Positions 51,872 to 61,418 of a stretch of DNA of 64,000 nucleotides are shown here, one piece after another (position 1 is the stretch's first letter; the number at the start of each line of letters is the position of its first letter). The DNA lies in the NCBI GenBank assembly GCA_965248855.1, contig CBDFKQ010000004.1, positions 62,001 through 126,000 of the forward strand, in the 5' to 3' direction. A program made the position numbers and the translations under genes. The notes under the pieces are model-generated. The model had not been told where the DNA came from. It saw only the letters and a program-made list of their open reading frames with translations, and did no database searches. This DNA comes from CBDFKQ01 sp965248855 (GTDB lineage Bacteria; Bacteroidota; Bacteroidia; Cytophagales; 172606-1).

Positions 51872-53065
51872 ATGTCAATACAACAAAAAATAAAAGCATT
51901 GGCAAAGCAAAATGCAAATGAAATAATAGAAATAAGAAGGCATTTGCATCAAAACCCGGAGTTATCTTATCAAGAATATAATACTGCAAAATTTATTGCA
52001 GAAAAACTTAAATCAATTGGCATTACACCCGATGAAGGAATCGCAAATACAGGTTTAGTAGCTTTAATTGAGGGAAAAAATCCATCATCACGCACAGTTG
52101 CATTAAGAGCCGATATTGATGCCTTACCTATTATTGAAGCAAACCAAATTTCATACAAATCATTAAATAATGGAGTAATGCACGCCTGTGGGCACGATGT
52201 TCATACAGCATCTCTTTTAGGCGTGGCTAAAATATTAAATAATATTAAAGAAGATTTTGAAGGAACAGTTAAACTTATATTTCAACCTGCAGAAGAAGTA
52301 GCACCGGGCGGCGCATCGTTAATGATTGAAGCCGGTGTATTAGAAAATCCTAAACCAAAAAGTATGTTAGGTCAACATGTTGCTCCTAATATTCCGGTTG
52401 GTAAAATTGGTTTTCGTGAAGGTTTATATATGGCGAGTGCAGATGAATTATATGTAACAGTGAAAGGAAAGGGCGGGCACGGTGCAATGCCTGAAATGTT
52501 AATCGATCCAATTTTGATTGCTTCACATATTATTATAGCACTTCAACAAATTGTTAGCAGAAATGCGAATCCTAAAACACCATCAGTATTATCTTTTGGA
52601 AAATTTATTGCCAATGGAGCAACTAATGTAATTCCGGATGAAGTAAAAATAGATGGAACTTTCAGAACTTTAAATGAAGAGTGGAGATGGGATGCATTGA
52701 AGAAAATGAAAAAAATGGCTGAAGGAATTGCAGAGGCAATGGGAGGGAGTTGTGAATTTTTTATTCAAAAAGGTTATCCATTTTTGAAAAATAATCCTGA
52801 ATTAACTAGTAGGATGAAACACAAGGCAATTGATTTTATGGGTGAGGAAAATGTGATTGACTTAGATATTTGGATGGCAGCAGAAGATTTTGCCTATTAT
52901 ACTCAGGTTACTGACGCTTGTTTTTATAGATTAGGTACAAGAAATGAGGCGCAGGGAATAATTTCCGGCGTTCATACACCTACATTTAATATTGATGAAA
53001 GTGCTTTGGAAATAGGTGCAGGTTTAATGAGTTGGTTGGCTTTAAGTGAATTGGCAGAAAAATAA
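51872..53065 (+). CDS. M20 family amidohydrolase (N-acyl amino acid hydrolase type)
   Basis: 397 residues. Metal-binding motif MHACGHDVHTA, the catalytic Glu pair PAEEVAPGG, the dimerisation domain with GGHGAMPE, and the C-terminal ligand AEDFAYYTQ and GVHTPTFNIDE. This is the hippurate/IAA-amino-acid/N-acyl-L-amino acid hydrolase subgroup (M20D). Cytoplasmic, no signal peptide. Removes an acyl group from an amino acid; the exact substrate is unknown. Stands alone. Confidence 0.92.
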   Translation: MSIQQKIKALAKQNANEIIEIRRHLHQNPELSYQEYNTAKFIAEKLKSIGITPDEGIANTGLVALIEGKNPSSRTVALRADIDALPIIEANQISYKSLNNGVMHACGHDVHTASLLGVAKILNNIKEDFEGTVKLIFQPAEEVAPGGASLMIEAGVLENPKPKSMLGQHVAPNIPVGKIGFREGLYMASADELYVTVKGKGGHGAMPEMLIDPILIASHIIIALQQIVSRNANPKTPSVLSFGKFIANGATNVIPDEVKIDGTFRTLNEEWRWDALKKMKKMAEGIAEAMGGSCEFFIQKGYPFLKNNPELTSRMKHKAIDFMGEENVIDLDIWMAAEDFAYYTQVTDACFYRLGTRNEAQGIISGVHTPTFNIDESALEIGAGLMSWLALSELAEK

Positions 53066-53102
53066 AGATTTTTTAAATAATATTATTCCTGTAATTTATA
53101 AT

Positions 53103-54125
53103 TTAAATCCTGTTTATTTCCGGATATAAGATAATATCAAATTTTTCTTGGACTGAATTTTGAATCTGCATTGCTAAATTCCACACTTCTGCTCCACTCG
53201 CACTTCCAAAATTAACTATTACAAGAGCTTGTTTTTCATGCACACCTACATTCCCTATTTGTTTTCCCTTCCAACCACATTTTTCGATTAACCAACCTGC
53301 AGGCACTTTTACTTTTTCATCCGGAAGAATATATCCCGGTAAATCGGGAAAATCAATTTTTAATTTTTCAAATTTATCTTTTTCCAGTTCGGGATTTTTA
53401 AAAAAACTCCCTGCATTACCAATAAATTTGGGATCAGGTAATTTGCTTTGCCTGATGCTTATAATTGCATCGCTAACCGTTTTTATTTTTAATTCATCAG
53501 TCTTTATATCACCCAGGTTTTTTTTAATATCACCATATTCGATATTAAAAGAACTCGGGTTTTTGTTAAATTTAAAAGTTACGGAAGTAATAATGTATTT
53601 ATCCTTTAATTCTTGTTTGAAAATACTATCGCGATAACCGAATTTGCATTCAGCATTTGTGAAAGTTTTTAAGGCTCCTGTATTTATTTCGTATGCCTCT
53701 AGGCTGTCGAATGTTTCTTTTATTTCAACCCCATATGCTCCAATATTTTGCATTGGTGCAGCACCGACTGTACCGGGTATTAAAGATAAATTTTCAATGC
53801 CTGACCAATTATTTTCAATTGTAAACAGAACAAGATCATGCCATTTGGCTCCCGCTCCCGATTTTATCCAAACAAACTGCTCGTCTTCGGCAATTTTTTC
53901 TATGCTGTTTAATTTAATATGTATAATTAAACCACTATAATTTTCTGTAAATAAAACATTGCTTCCCCCACCTAAAATAAACTTAGGACATGTTTTAAAT
54001 TTATCGGACGATAAAATATTTATTAAATCTAAAACCGAATTTACTTCTGTGAAATATCTTGCCTTTGCATCAATTCCAAATGTATTAAGGGATTTTAACG
54101 AAAAGTTTTCCTTGTAAGAAATCAT
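53103..54125 (-). CDS. murB: UDP-N-acetylenolpyruvoylglucosamine reductase
   Basis: 340 residues, type I MurB length. FAD-binding domain with LGGGSNVLFTENYSGLIIHIKL and AGAKWHDLVLFTIENNWSGIENLSLIPGTVGAAPMQNIGAYGVEI; GYRDSIFK gives the substrate Arg/Tyr; KFIGNAGSFFKNP holds the catalytic Ser, and the closing YPEINRI the Glu. Produces UDP-MurNAc for peptidoglycan with NADPH. Single minus-strand gene between two plus-strand genes. Confidence 0.97.
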   Translation of the reverse strand: MISYKENFSLKSLNTFGIDAKARYFTEVNSVLDLINILSSDKFKTCPKFILGGGSNVLFTENYSGLIIHIKLNSIEKIAEDEQFVWIKSGAGAKWHDLVLFTIENNWSGIENLSLIPGTVGAAPMQNIGAYGVEIKETFDSLEAYEINTGALKTFTNAECKFGYRDSIFKQELKDKYIITSVTFKFNKNPSSFNIEYGDIKKNLGDIKTDELKIKTVSDAIISIRQSKLPDPKFIGNAGSFFKNPELEKDKFEKLKIDFPDLPGYILPDEKVKVPAGWLIEKCGWKGKQIGNVGVHEKQALVIVNFGSASGAEVWNLAMQIQNSVQEKFDIILYPEINRI

Positions 54126-54456
54126 GCTCTAATCATTGCTTTCAATTACAAAGGTGCGAAGTATGAAAGGAAATAAAAAACAATTGGTATGAGTGGAAAT
54201 TACAGGATAAATATTGCTTATTAATAATTTAATATAATTTATTTAAATCCCGTTTATTTAAATTTCATTTTTTCTGATTTCATATGACGCATTTTTTTTT
54301 GTATTTATATGAGATAGTAATATGTATAGAGTATTTGACTAATTAGCTATTTAATATTTATAATAAAAATCCATTTTTTATCTCCCTTACACATTCTTCC
54401 GGATTTTATTTTTAATTTTACGCTGTTTTTAGTAAAATAATAATAAATATTAAAAA
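54126..54456. other. 331-bp intergenic region between murB and asnS
   Basis: AT-rich divergent spacer with no reading frame of note. It must hold the promoters of murB (minus) and asnS (plus), but I see only partial matches to TAnnTTTG, such as TAATTTTA close to asnS. No repeat or strong hairpin. Confidence 0.45.
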
Positions 54457-55902
54457 ATGTTAGATCCGCGGATACAAATTAAACAACTTCTTCAATCAGA
54501 TAATTTCGGAGATGTAATAATCATTAAAGGTTGGGTGCACAATAAAAGAGAAAGTAAAAATGCAATATTTATTGCACTAAACGACGGTTCAACCATTAAT
54601 CATTTACAAGTTGTAGCAGACCCGGCAATTTTTAATGAAAATATATTAAAAAATATAACAGTAGGTTCATGCCTAGCGGTGAAAGGAAAAATTACCGAAT
54701 CTCAAGGCAGTGGACAAAAAATTGAATTACTGGCGATTGAGATAGAAATATATGGTTTGGCCGATCCTGAAAAATATCCATTACAACCTAAAAAACATTC
54801 CTTAGAGTTTTTAAGAGAAATCGCCTATTTACGCCCCAGGACGCGTACGTTTTCGGCAGTTTTAAGGTTAAGGCATGCTTTAGCGTATGCTATTCATAAA
54901 TATTTTAACGACAATGGGTTTTTTTATTTACATACACCAATCATAACAGGCTCCGATGCGGAAGGCGCCGGCCAAATGTTTCGCGTATCTACCTTAGATG
55001 CAAAAAATCCTCCAAAAAACGAAGAAGGTGATGTGGATTTTAAAGAAGATTTTTTTGGAAAAGAAACTCATTTAACCGTTTCCGGGCAATTGGAAGGCGA
55101 ATTGGGTGCTTTGGCCTTATCTAAAATTTATACTTTCGGTCCAACATTTAGAGCGGAAAATTCAAACACACCAAGGCATTTGGCAGAATTTTGGATGATT
55201 GAGCCGGAGGTTGCTTTTAATGACCTGATTGATAATATGAATTTGGCAGAAGATTTTTTGAAATACCTCATTAAATATGCTTTGGATAATTGTGCTGATG
55301 ATTTAGAATTTTTACAAAACCGATTGCTCGAAGAAGAAAAAACTAAAAAGGCAGAAGAAAGAAGCGAACTGGCATTAATAGATAAATTAAAATTTGTTAT
55401 TGAGAATGATTTTGAAAGATTATCATATACAGAAGCTGTAGAAATTTTAATAAAATCAAAACCCAACCAACGCAAACAATTTGTTTTTCCTGTGGAATGG
55501 GGTATTGATTTACAGTCGGAGCATGAAAGGTATTTGGTTGAAAAACATTTTAAAAAACCGGTTATCCTAACCAACTATCCAAAAGATATAAAAGCATTTT
55601 ATATGAAACAGGATGAAGATGGAAAAACAGTAAAAGCAATGGATGTGTTGTTTCCCGGTATAGGAGAAATAATTGGAGGTTCGCAAAGGGAAGATAGTTA
55701 TGAAAAATTATACAATCGTGTAAAAGAAATGGGTATTCACGAAGAAGGATTATGGTGGTATATGGAAACCCGGCAATATGGAACAGCGCCTCACAGCGGC
55801 TTTGGTTTGGGTTTTGAAAGATTAGTTTTATTTGTATCCGGAATGGCAAATATCAGAGATGTAATTCCTTTTCCCAGAACTCCCAAAAATGCTGAGTTTT
55901 AA
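54457..55902 (+). CDS. asnS: asparaginyl-tRNA synthetase
   Basis: 481 residues. N-terminal OB-fold anticodon-binding domain (IIIKGWVHNKRESKNAIFIALNDGS), then the class II catalytic core: motif 2 FGPTFRAENSNTPRHLAEFWMIEPE and motif 3 GFGLGFERLVLFVSG. RHLAEF followed by MIEPE, with the length and an insertion of about 60 residues in the core, fits AsnRS rather than AspRS. Charges tRNA-Asn. Single gene. Confidence 0.96.
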   Translation: MLDPRIQIKQLLQSDNFGDVIIIKGWVHNKRESKNAIFIALNDGSTINHLQVVADPAIFNENILKNITVGSCLAVKGKITESQGSGQKIELLAIEIEIYGLADPEKYPLQPKKHSLEFLREIAYLRPRTRTFSAVLRLRHALAYAIHKYFNDNGFFYLHTPIITGSDAEGAGQMFRVSTLDAKNPPKNEEGDVDFKEDFFGKETHLTVSGQLEGELGALALSKIYTFGPTFRAENSNTPRHLAEFWMIEPEVAFNDLIDNMNLAEDFLKYLIKYALDNCADDLEFLQNRLLEEEKTKKAEERSELALIDKLKFVIENDFERLSYTEAVEILIKSKPNQRKQFVFPVEWGIDLQSEHERYLVEKHFKKPVILTNYPKDIKAFYMKQDEDGKTVKAMDVLFPGIGEIIGGSQREDSYEKLYNRVKEMGIHEEGLWWYMETRQYGTAPHSGFGLGFERLVLFVSGMANIRDVIPFPRTPKNAEF

Positions 55903-55996
55903 TTATAGGAAGGGAAATTTTATTTAATGGCTGGTTTTATATTCTGAATGAAATGTTATATAATTATGTTTATCATTTAATCTTAAAAACTTTCTT

Positions 55997-56179
55997 ATGC
56001 AACTAAAAGGAATTAATTATGTGACTGATGAAAAGAATCGCAAAATAGCGGTTCAAATTGACTTAAAAAAATATGGAGGGATATGGGAAGATTTTTATGA
56101 TGGATTAATTGCCGAAATGCGCAAAAATGAAGAAAAAATTGATTTTGAGCAGGTTGTAGCTGAATTACAAACAAAGTAA
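55997..56179 (+). CDS. small antitoxin-like protein (RelB/Phd-like partner)
   Basis: 60 residues: a short strand-helix start (MQLKGINYVTDEKNRKIAVQ, IDLKKYG) and an acidic C-terminal helix (KIDFEQVVAELQTK). This matches small antitoxins that precede RelE toxins in Bacteroidota, and a RelE-like sequence follows 31 bases later. Intact, so it may still be expressed although its toxin is broken. The exact antitoxin family is uncertain. Confidence 0.7.
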   Translation: MQLKGINYVTDEKNRKIAVQIDLKKYGGIWEDFYDGLIAEMRKNEEKIDFEQVVAELQTK

Positions 56180-56210
56180 AAATTTAATTCTAATCTTTTG
56201 GCATATCGAA

Positions 56211-56466
56211 ATGAAATACAAAATTTTATTTAGTAAGTCTGCAGTTAAAGAATTAGAAAAACTAGGTTCAACAACTTTAAAACAAATTATATATAAAATA
56301 TCTGCTTTAGCAGATGCTCCAAGACCATCTAATTGTAAAAAATTAAAAGGATTTGAAGATTTATAGAATCAGAAGTGGTGATTATAGAATAATTTATAGC
56401 ATTAACGACAACGTACAAATTGTTGATATTAGAAAGGTTTCCCACAGAAAAGATGCATACCAATAG
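56211..56466 (+). pseudogene. RelE/ParE-like toxin, frameshifted
   Basis: From ATG at 56211 the frame gives MKYKILFSKSAVKELEKLGS and NCKKLKGFEDL, then TAG at 56364-56366. The other frame goes on with YRIRSGDYRIIYSINDNVQI, then VDIRKVSHRKDAYQ and a stop at 56464-56466. Together they form a normal RelE-fold toxin of about 85 residues, with the usual YRIRxGDYRIIY and HRKDAY C-terminus carrying the catalytic-type Arg/Lys/Tyr. The break lies near 56361-56366 and fits loss of two bases (TA). Toxin is presumably inactive. Confidence 0.85.
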
Positions 56467-56485
56467 TAAGTAATTATATACTTAA

Positions 56486-57439
56486 TTACTTATAAAAGAA
56501 CATAATTATAGTCCTGATACTTAATAATATTATTAAGATACCAACCATTATCATTAAAACTTTTGTATTTATTTTATTACATATCCAGGCAGCAAATGGA
56601 GCAGCAATAACTCCACCAACTAATAAACCCAATGTTATTATAAAATTGTTTACACCCATCATAATGGTAAAAGTTCCTGCACCGGCTAAAGCAATAAAAA
56701 ACTCGGCAAGATTTACCGAACCGATAGTATAACGCGCATCTCTTCCGTTTCCAATTAAAGTAGAAGCTACTACAGGTCCCCATCCTCCACCGCCAATTGA
56801 ATCAACAAAGCCACCAAAAGCAGCTAAAATACCAATATTTTTTGTTTTCTTTTTAGGGGTTTTCTTTTTTAATGCTTTTGATATTATAACAGCTCCCATA
56901 AATAGAAGGTATGCAGAAATAAAAGGTTTAATCATTTTCCCATCAATAGACGTTAAAATATAAGCACCTAAAATCGCACCTAATATTCCCGGAATAACCA
57001 AACTTTTAAATAATTTTTTATTTACATTTTTGAATTTTAAATGTGATAACCCTGAAGCGCCTGAGGTAAATACTTCTGCAATATGTACACTGGCGCTGGC
57101 AGAAGCAGGAGAAACACCCATACTCATTAAAAAAGTAGTAGAGCTAATACCGTATGCCATCCCTAAAGCCCCATCAATTGTTTGTGCTAAAAAACCAACC
57201 AAAATATATAAGAAAAATTCTCCATTCATCACACCTTCTTTTACGCTTGTCATTACAGTACTGATATTAAAAATAAAAAGTACTGCAAGTAAAATTACCA
57301 TTGTAGCACCCAGGCCGTAATAAATTAATTTTTGAGGAATGACAAAACTTTTTTTGGAATTTATGGTTGATGATGAGGTTAAGCTTTCTTCTGCAACTTG
57401 TGTCGACATATATTCCGATGTATTATGGGTTTGCACCAT
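56486..57439 (-). CDS. TauE/SafE family anion exporter
   Basis: 317 residues with about eight membrane helices. Family repeats: GFLAQTIDGALGMAYGISSTTFLMSMGVSPASASASVH and, in the second half, AAFGGFVDSIGGGGWGPVVASTLIGNGRDARYTIGSVN. Probably exports sulfite, sulfoacetate or a similar anion from the cytoplasm. The N-terminal 40 residues are polar and precede a membrane helix not found in shorter relatives. Single minus-strand gene; a CAAATATA (complement of TAnnTTTG) lies at 57470-57477. Confidence 0.88.
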   Translation of the reverse strand: MVQTHNTSEYMSTQVAEESLTSSSTINSKKSFVIPQKLIYYGLGATMVILLAVLFIFNISTVMTSVKEGVMNGEFFLYILVGFLAQTIDGALGMAYGISSTTFLMSMGVSPASASASVHIAEVFTSGASGLSHLKFKNVNKKLFKSLVIPGILGAILGAYILTSIDGKMIKPFISAYLLFMGAVIISKALKKKTPKKKTKNIGILAAFGGFVDSIGGGGWGPVVASTLIGNGRDARYTIGSVNLAEFFIALAGAGTFTIMMGVNNFIITLGLLVGGVIAAPFAAWICNKINTKVLMIMVGILIILLSIRTIIMFFYK

Positions 57440-57469
57440 CTTAAGTGATTCTTAATATTTTAACGGTTA

Positions 57470-57477
57470 CAAATATA
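57470..57477 (-). promoter_or_regulatory. possible -7 element for the TauE/SafE gene
   Basis: Minus-strand TATATTTG matches TAnnTTTG, 31 bases upstream of the ATG. No good -33 element at the right distance. Confidence 0.35.
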
Positions 57478-57651
57478 TACAAACACTACTAATATAATAG
57501 ACTTAGTTAAAAATATTTTTATGAGTATGTTAATATTATATATTCATAATTTGTATGAAAAAATAAAAAATTTAAAAACAGGTAAAAAATATTTTCTATA
57601 AATTAAAAAAGTCATTTAAAAAGCTATTTTTTTATTTTCATTCATAATCAA

Positions 57652-57659
57652 TATCTTTG
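57652..57659 (+). promoter_or_regulatory. possible promoter of the Wzz/Wzc-like gene
   Basis: TATCTTTG matches TAnnTTTG and is the same octamer as the rplC promoter. The -33 position has TTTT. Leader of about 65 bases to the ATG at 57733. Confidence 0.5.
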
Positions 57660-57732
57660 GGGGTATCGGTTTAAAATAAAAATTATTTAAACCTAAATTT
57701 TTTTAATTTAAATTCCTCACTGTACAATTCAT

Positions 57733-59928
57733 ATGGATATTCATTACTTGTTCAAGGTATTGATTCGTAAAAGATGGATTCTAATAATAGTTCCTTTATT
57801 GGCAGCAATTGCGGCATTTGTGTTTACATTTAACAGTAAAAGATTATATAAATCCAACTGCCAAATTGCTACGGGGTTTACTGTTAATAATGTTATCAGG
57901 GTTAATAATGAAACAATGTTTAATATTTCAGAGGTTGAATTTCAATTCAATAACCTTATTGAAAATTTAAAATCTAAAAACATAATTAATTTACTTTCCT
58001 ACAGTTTATTATTACACGATTTAAAAGATTCTAAAAAATCTTTCAGGACACTTAAAAATGAAAATTCTGATAAGCCCCCTTTTTCAGATGAAGAATTAAA
58101 AAAAGCCATTTTACTTACCGAGAGCAAACTGGAAAGGATGGAACCCCTACTGGCTTCCAATAAAAGCGATATATTAATTATTAACTTATTAAAAGCATAT
58201 GGTTATGATTATTCCTCTCTCAGAGAGGGTATTTATATATCAAGGATAAACCTGTCAGATTATATATTTATTGAATACTTATCTGAAAATGCCGAATTAT
58301 CAGCCTTTGTTGTGAACGCCTTTGTTGACGAGTTTATAAGATTTAATAATCGCTCAAGTTCCACCCAATCCAAGGAATCAATTAAATTTTTAAAAGATCA
58401 ACTTGCTCAAAAAGAATCTATAAGAAATGAAAAAACCGGCCTTCTTAATATAGCGAGGGCAAATGCAGGTGGCGGCAAAGATTTATTAGAGGGTATCAAT
58501 GCCAGGTTGGGTGAGCTTGATACACAGTTGGAAGTTGAAAAACAAAAAGCACAAACTGCCAGATTGCAATTAAGAAACGTAGAAAAGCAATTAAATGGAT
58601 CGGGAAATACATTTGAAAGTACTTCAACGATAAATCAACGCATATATGACTTGCGTCAAAAACAAAAAAGTTTTCAAAGGATAGCTACTACCAACAGTGC
58701 ATATAAAGATTCGATTGCCAATGTAAACCGTCAAATAAGTATTGAAGAGGAAAAATTTAAGTTTGCAGGTGCAGGAACTGCTGTAAGTAAAAGGGAAGAG
58801 TTAATAAATAAAAAGGAATTACTGGATGTTCAAGTACAAGTTTCAGAAGAATCTATTACTTCTATCACTAATCAAATAGCTTCTTTAAGAGGATCGATTA
58901 GTAATAGCACGAGTAAATCGGGTACAATAGAAACTTTGCAAAAAGATGTTGATGCTGCCAATGAAGAATATATTCAGGCACAAAGGGCTTACGACAGAGC
59001 CCAAAGTGTTTCACAATCTTCCAGCTTCGGTGCCATTAAAAAATTATTGGAAGGTCAACCTGCGGATGAACCTGAAACACGTAAAACGGGTATAACTACT
59101 ATTTTTGCCTGGGCGATTAGTTTGGGGATTTGTATTTTCGTAATTATTATACTTGAAACACTTGATACTTCAATAAAAATACCTTCTGTTTTTCAGCGTT
59201 TAACAGATATCAAAACAATAGGAATCGTTAACCATCTTAATCCTAAAGGGATGGCGAAAGCGGAAAAAGCAATAGAATCTGTTTTTCTTGAAGAGGAGGA
59301 TGAAGAAATAGAAGAAATTACTTTTAGAGAATTAACGAGAAAACTTAGATTTGAAATTGAAAATTCGGGAGGGAAAATATTTTTATTTACCAGTACTAAA
59401 CCTCATGAAGGAAAAACTACTCTAATACTTGCTTTGGCCACTTCTTTAAGTGTGAACCAGAAAAAGGTTTTGATTATTGATACAAATTTCATGAATAACT
59501 CCTTAACCCAAATCTTAAATGCAAATAAAACTCTTGAAACCTCTATGGTTGACGATTATGACCATGAGTTCATAATGACCAAACAGGAAACTATTGTTTC
59601 TAAAAGCCATATTAAAAATATTGATATTATTGGTTGCGAAGGTGGTAATTACTCCCCTTCGGAAGTTTTCCCTGAAAAAAAGTTTTCAAACCAGATATTA
59701 AATTTAACTTCTCAATACGATTATATATTTTTAGAAGGCGGGGCATTAAATTTGTATTCGGATTCTAAAGAACTGGCTAATTATGTAGATAAAGTGGTTG
59801 TTATCTTTTCTGCAAAGTCAACAATTAAACCTGCTGATAAAGATTCAATCGCATACCTTAAAAATTTAAAAAATAAACTGGTTGGCGCTGTATTAAATAA
59901 AGTCGACCTTGATAATTTGGAACTTTAA
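57733..59928 (+). CDS. Wzz/Wzc-like polysaccharide co-polymerase with BY-kinase-like domain
   Basis: 731 residues. TM1 at about 14-32 (Wzz domain start), a long periplasmic coiled-coil region (about 210-430), TM2 at about 457-478, then a cytoplasmic P-loop domain. Walker A is TKPHEGKTTL (about 555-564) and Walker A' VLIIDTNF; where kinases have a Walker B Asp (IID-P), this one has YDYIFLEGG. There is no C-terminal Tyr cluster, so it may not be an active tyrosine kinase. Probably sets the chain length or export of a surface polysaccharide. No wza or glycosyltransferase genes adjoin. Confidence 0.85.
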   Translation: MDIHYLFKVLIRKRWILIIVPLLAAIAAFVFTFNSKRLYKSNCQIATGFTVNNVIRVNNETMFNISEVEFQFNNLIENLKSKNIINLLSYSLLLHDLKDSKKSFRTLKNENSDKPPFSDEELKKAILLTESKLERMEPLLASNKSDILIINLLKAYGYDYSSLREGIYISRINLSDYIFIEYLSENAELSAFVVNAFVDEFIRFNNRSSSTQSKESIKFLKDQLAQKESIRNEKTGLLNIARANAGGGKDLLEGINARLGELDTQLEVEKQKAQTARLQLRNVEKQLNGSGNTFESTSTINQRIYDLRQKQKSFQRIATTNSAYKDSIANVNRQISIEEEKFKFAGAGTAVSKREELINKKELLDVQVQVSEESITSITNQIASLRGSISNSTSKSGTIETLQKDVDAANEEYIQAQRAYDRAQSVSQSSSFGAIKKLLEGQPADEPETRKTGITTIFAWAISLGICIFVIIILETLDTSIKIPSVFQRLTDIKTIGIVNHLNPKGMAKAEKAIESVFLEEEDEEIEEITFRELTRKLRFEIENSGGKIFLFTSTKPHEGKTTLILALATSLSVNQKKVLIIDTNFMNNSLTQILNANKTLETSMVDDYDHEFIMTKQETIVSKSHIKNIDIIGCEGGNYSPSEVFPEKKFSNQILNLTSQYDYIFLEGGALNLYSDSKELANYVDKVVVIFSAKSTIKPADKDSIAYLKNLKNKLVGAVLNKVDLDNLEL

Positions 59929-60008
59929 AAAAAGATTGCATAAATTTAACTGCGATCATTTCTTAATAATTTTAAAATATAATATTAGCTCTATCAATAA
60001 TTAAACTT

Positions 60009-60563
60009 ATGGCAATTAATCTTCAAAAAGGACAAAAAGTTGATGTTAACCTCACCAAACTAGGGGTAGGTTTAGGCTGGGATCCTAATGAAACAGAAAA
60101 TGGGGCAGCATTTGATTTAGATGCTTCGGCATTTATGTTATCACCAACAAAAAAAATTCCTACCGACCATTATTTTATTTTTTATAATAACCTTCAATCT
60201 CCCGATGGTGCACTTACTCATACCGGCGATGTGCTTGAAGGCGAAGTTGAAGGAGATGATGAATCGATTAAAGTTGATATAACAGTTATCAATCCCAATA
60301 TTGTTGAAATTTTATTTGTGGTAACAATTCATGAAGCAAAACAACGCAGACAAAATTTTGGTCAGGTAAGAAATTCATATATCCGTATTTATAACGATTT
60401 GACAAATGAAGAAATAGCGAGATATGATTTGGATGAAGATTTTTCTGTAGAAACCGCAGTTGAATTTGGAAGGCTTTACAGGCGCGATGGAAAATGGAAA
60501 TTTGAAGCTGTTGGTATTGGATACAGCGAAGGTTTGCAGGAATTTGTAAATAAATATGCTTAA
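60009..60563 (+). CDS. TerD family protein (canonical)
   Basis: 184 residues, one TerD domain: GLGWD at about 21-25, FDLDASAFML, HTGDVLEGEVEGDDESI (Ca2+-binding acidic cluster), VTIHEAKQRRQNFGQVRNSYIRI and RYDLDEDFSVETAVEFGRLYR. TerD proteins bind Ca2+ and belong to stress/tellurite-resistance and membrane-associated systems. The acidic residues of both Ca sites are present. Thirty bases before a longer paralogue, thus probably an operon. Confidence 0.93.
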   Translation: MAINLQKGQKVDVNLTKLGVGLGWDPNETENGAAFDLDASAFMLSPTKKIPTDHYFIFYNNLQSPDGALTHTGDVLEGEVEGDDESIKVDITVINPNIVEILFVVTIHEAKQRRQNFGQVRNSYIRIYNDLTNEEIARYDLDEDFSVETAVEFGRLYRRDGKWKFEAVGIGYSEGLQEFVNKYA

Positions 60564-60592
60564 TAGATTACTTCCAATTCCCTTTAAATAAT

Positions 60593-61342
60593 ATGGCCAT
60601 AAATCTTAAAAAAGGGCAAAGTATCAGCCTGGATACAAATCAATTTGATTTGTCCGAAATCACTATTGGTTTAGGTTGGGATGTATTGGAAGAAGACAGA
60701 AATAAGAAAAGCATCAATAAATCCGGAACGGGTTTTCTCAATTTAAAATCATTAATAGGTACAGGCAATAGTAAATATCTGTATTCTGCCAATAGAAATA
60801 AAACCGGAAAGAGTATAGAAGATATAAAACCTTACGATCTTGATTGCATTGCTGTTTTATTGGGACAAAATAATAAAATTCAAAACCTTGGCAGGAGAGG
60901 TAATCTGGAAAGTGGCCTGACAGTTGATTTTATTGATAGTGATATAATTTTTTATAATAATCCCAGGCATATTGAAGGAACAGTAATTCATACAGGAGAT
61001 AATAGAACAGGTGAAGGAGAAGGTGATGATGAAAAAATTTATGTTAAACTTCATAGCTTAAATCCTAAATTCAATAAAATAGTTTTTCTTGCAACTATTT
61101 ATCAGGGTGAACGAAAAGGTCAACATTTTGGATTAATAAAAAATGCTTTTATTAGAGCTGTTGATGCACAGGGGCAAGAAATAGTTAAATACGATTTATC
61201 GGTAGAAAAAACTTTTGATAAAAAATGTTCAGTTATTTTTGCTGAAGTAACCAGATTAAATTCTTTTCAATGGGAGTTTCAGGCAATTGGTAATGCTTTA
61301 CAAACAGATAAGTTTGGTGAAGTATTAAAAGAATATATGTAA
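60593..61342 (+). CDS. TerD family protein with large insertion
   Basis: 249 residues, TerD domain with an insertion of about 50 residues between GLGWD (26-30) and DLD (82-84); the canonical gap is about 10. The insert is Asn/Ser/Lys-rich (GFLNLKSLIGTGNSKYLYS). The Ca2+ cluster HTGDNRTGEGEGDDEKIYV and QHFGLIKNAFIRAVD remain. Probably arose by duplication of the adjacent TerD. Similar inserted TerD proteins occur in multi-gene Ter arrays; here only two paralogues are seen and no TerC, TerB or TerZ. Confidence 0.9.
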   Translation: MAINLKKGQSISLDTNQFDLSEITIGLGWDVLEEDRNKKSINKSGTGFLNLKSLIGTGNSKYLYSANRNKTGKSIEDIKPYDLDCIAVLLGQNNKIQNLGRRGNLESGLTVDFIDSDIIFYNNPRHIEGTVIHTGDNRTGEGEGDDEKIYVKLHSLNPKFNKIVFLATIYQGERKGQHFGLIKNAFIRAVDAQGQEIVKYDLSVEKTFDKKCSVIFAEVTRLNSFQWEFQAIGNALQTDKFGEVLKEYM

Positions 61343-61418
61343 TTAGCAGATGAGTTTATACATTCCCATCTGCCAAATGAACTTGCTTCATATCTCTTAA
61401 CAAAATAAATAATATTAT

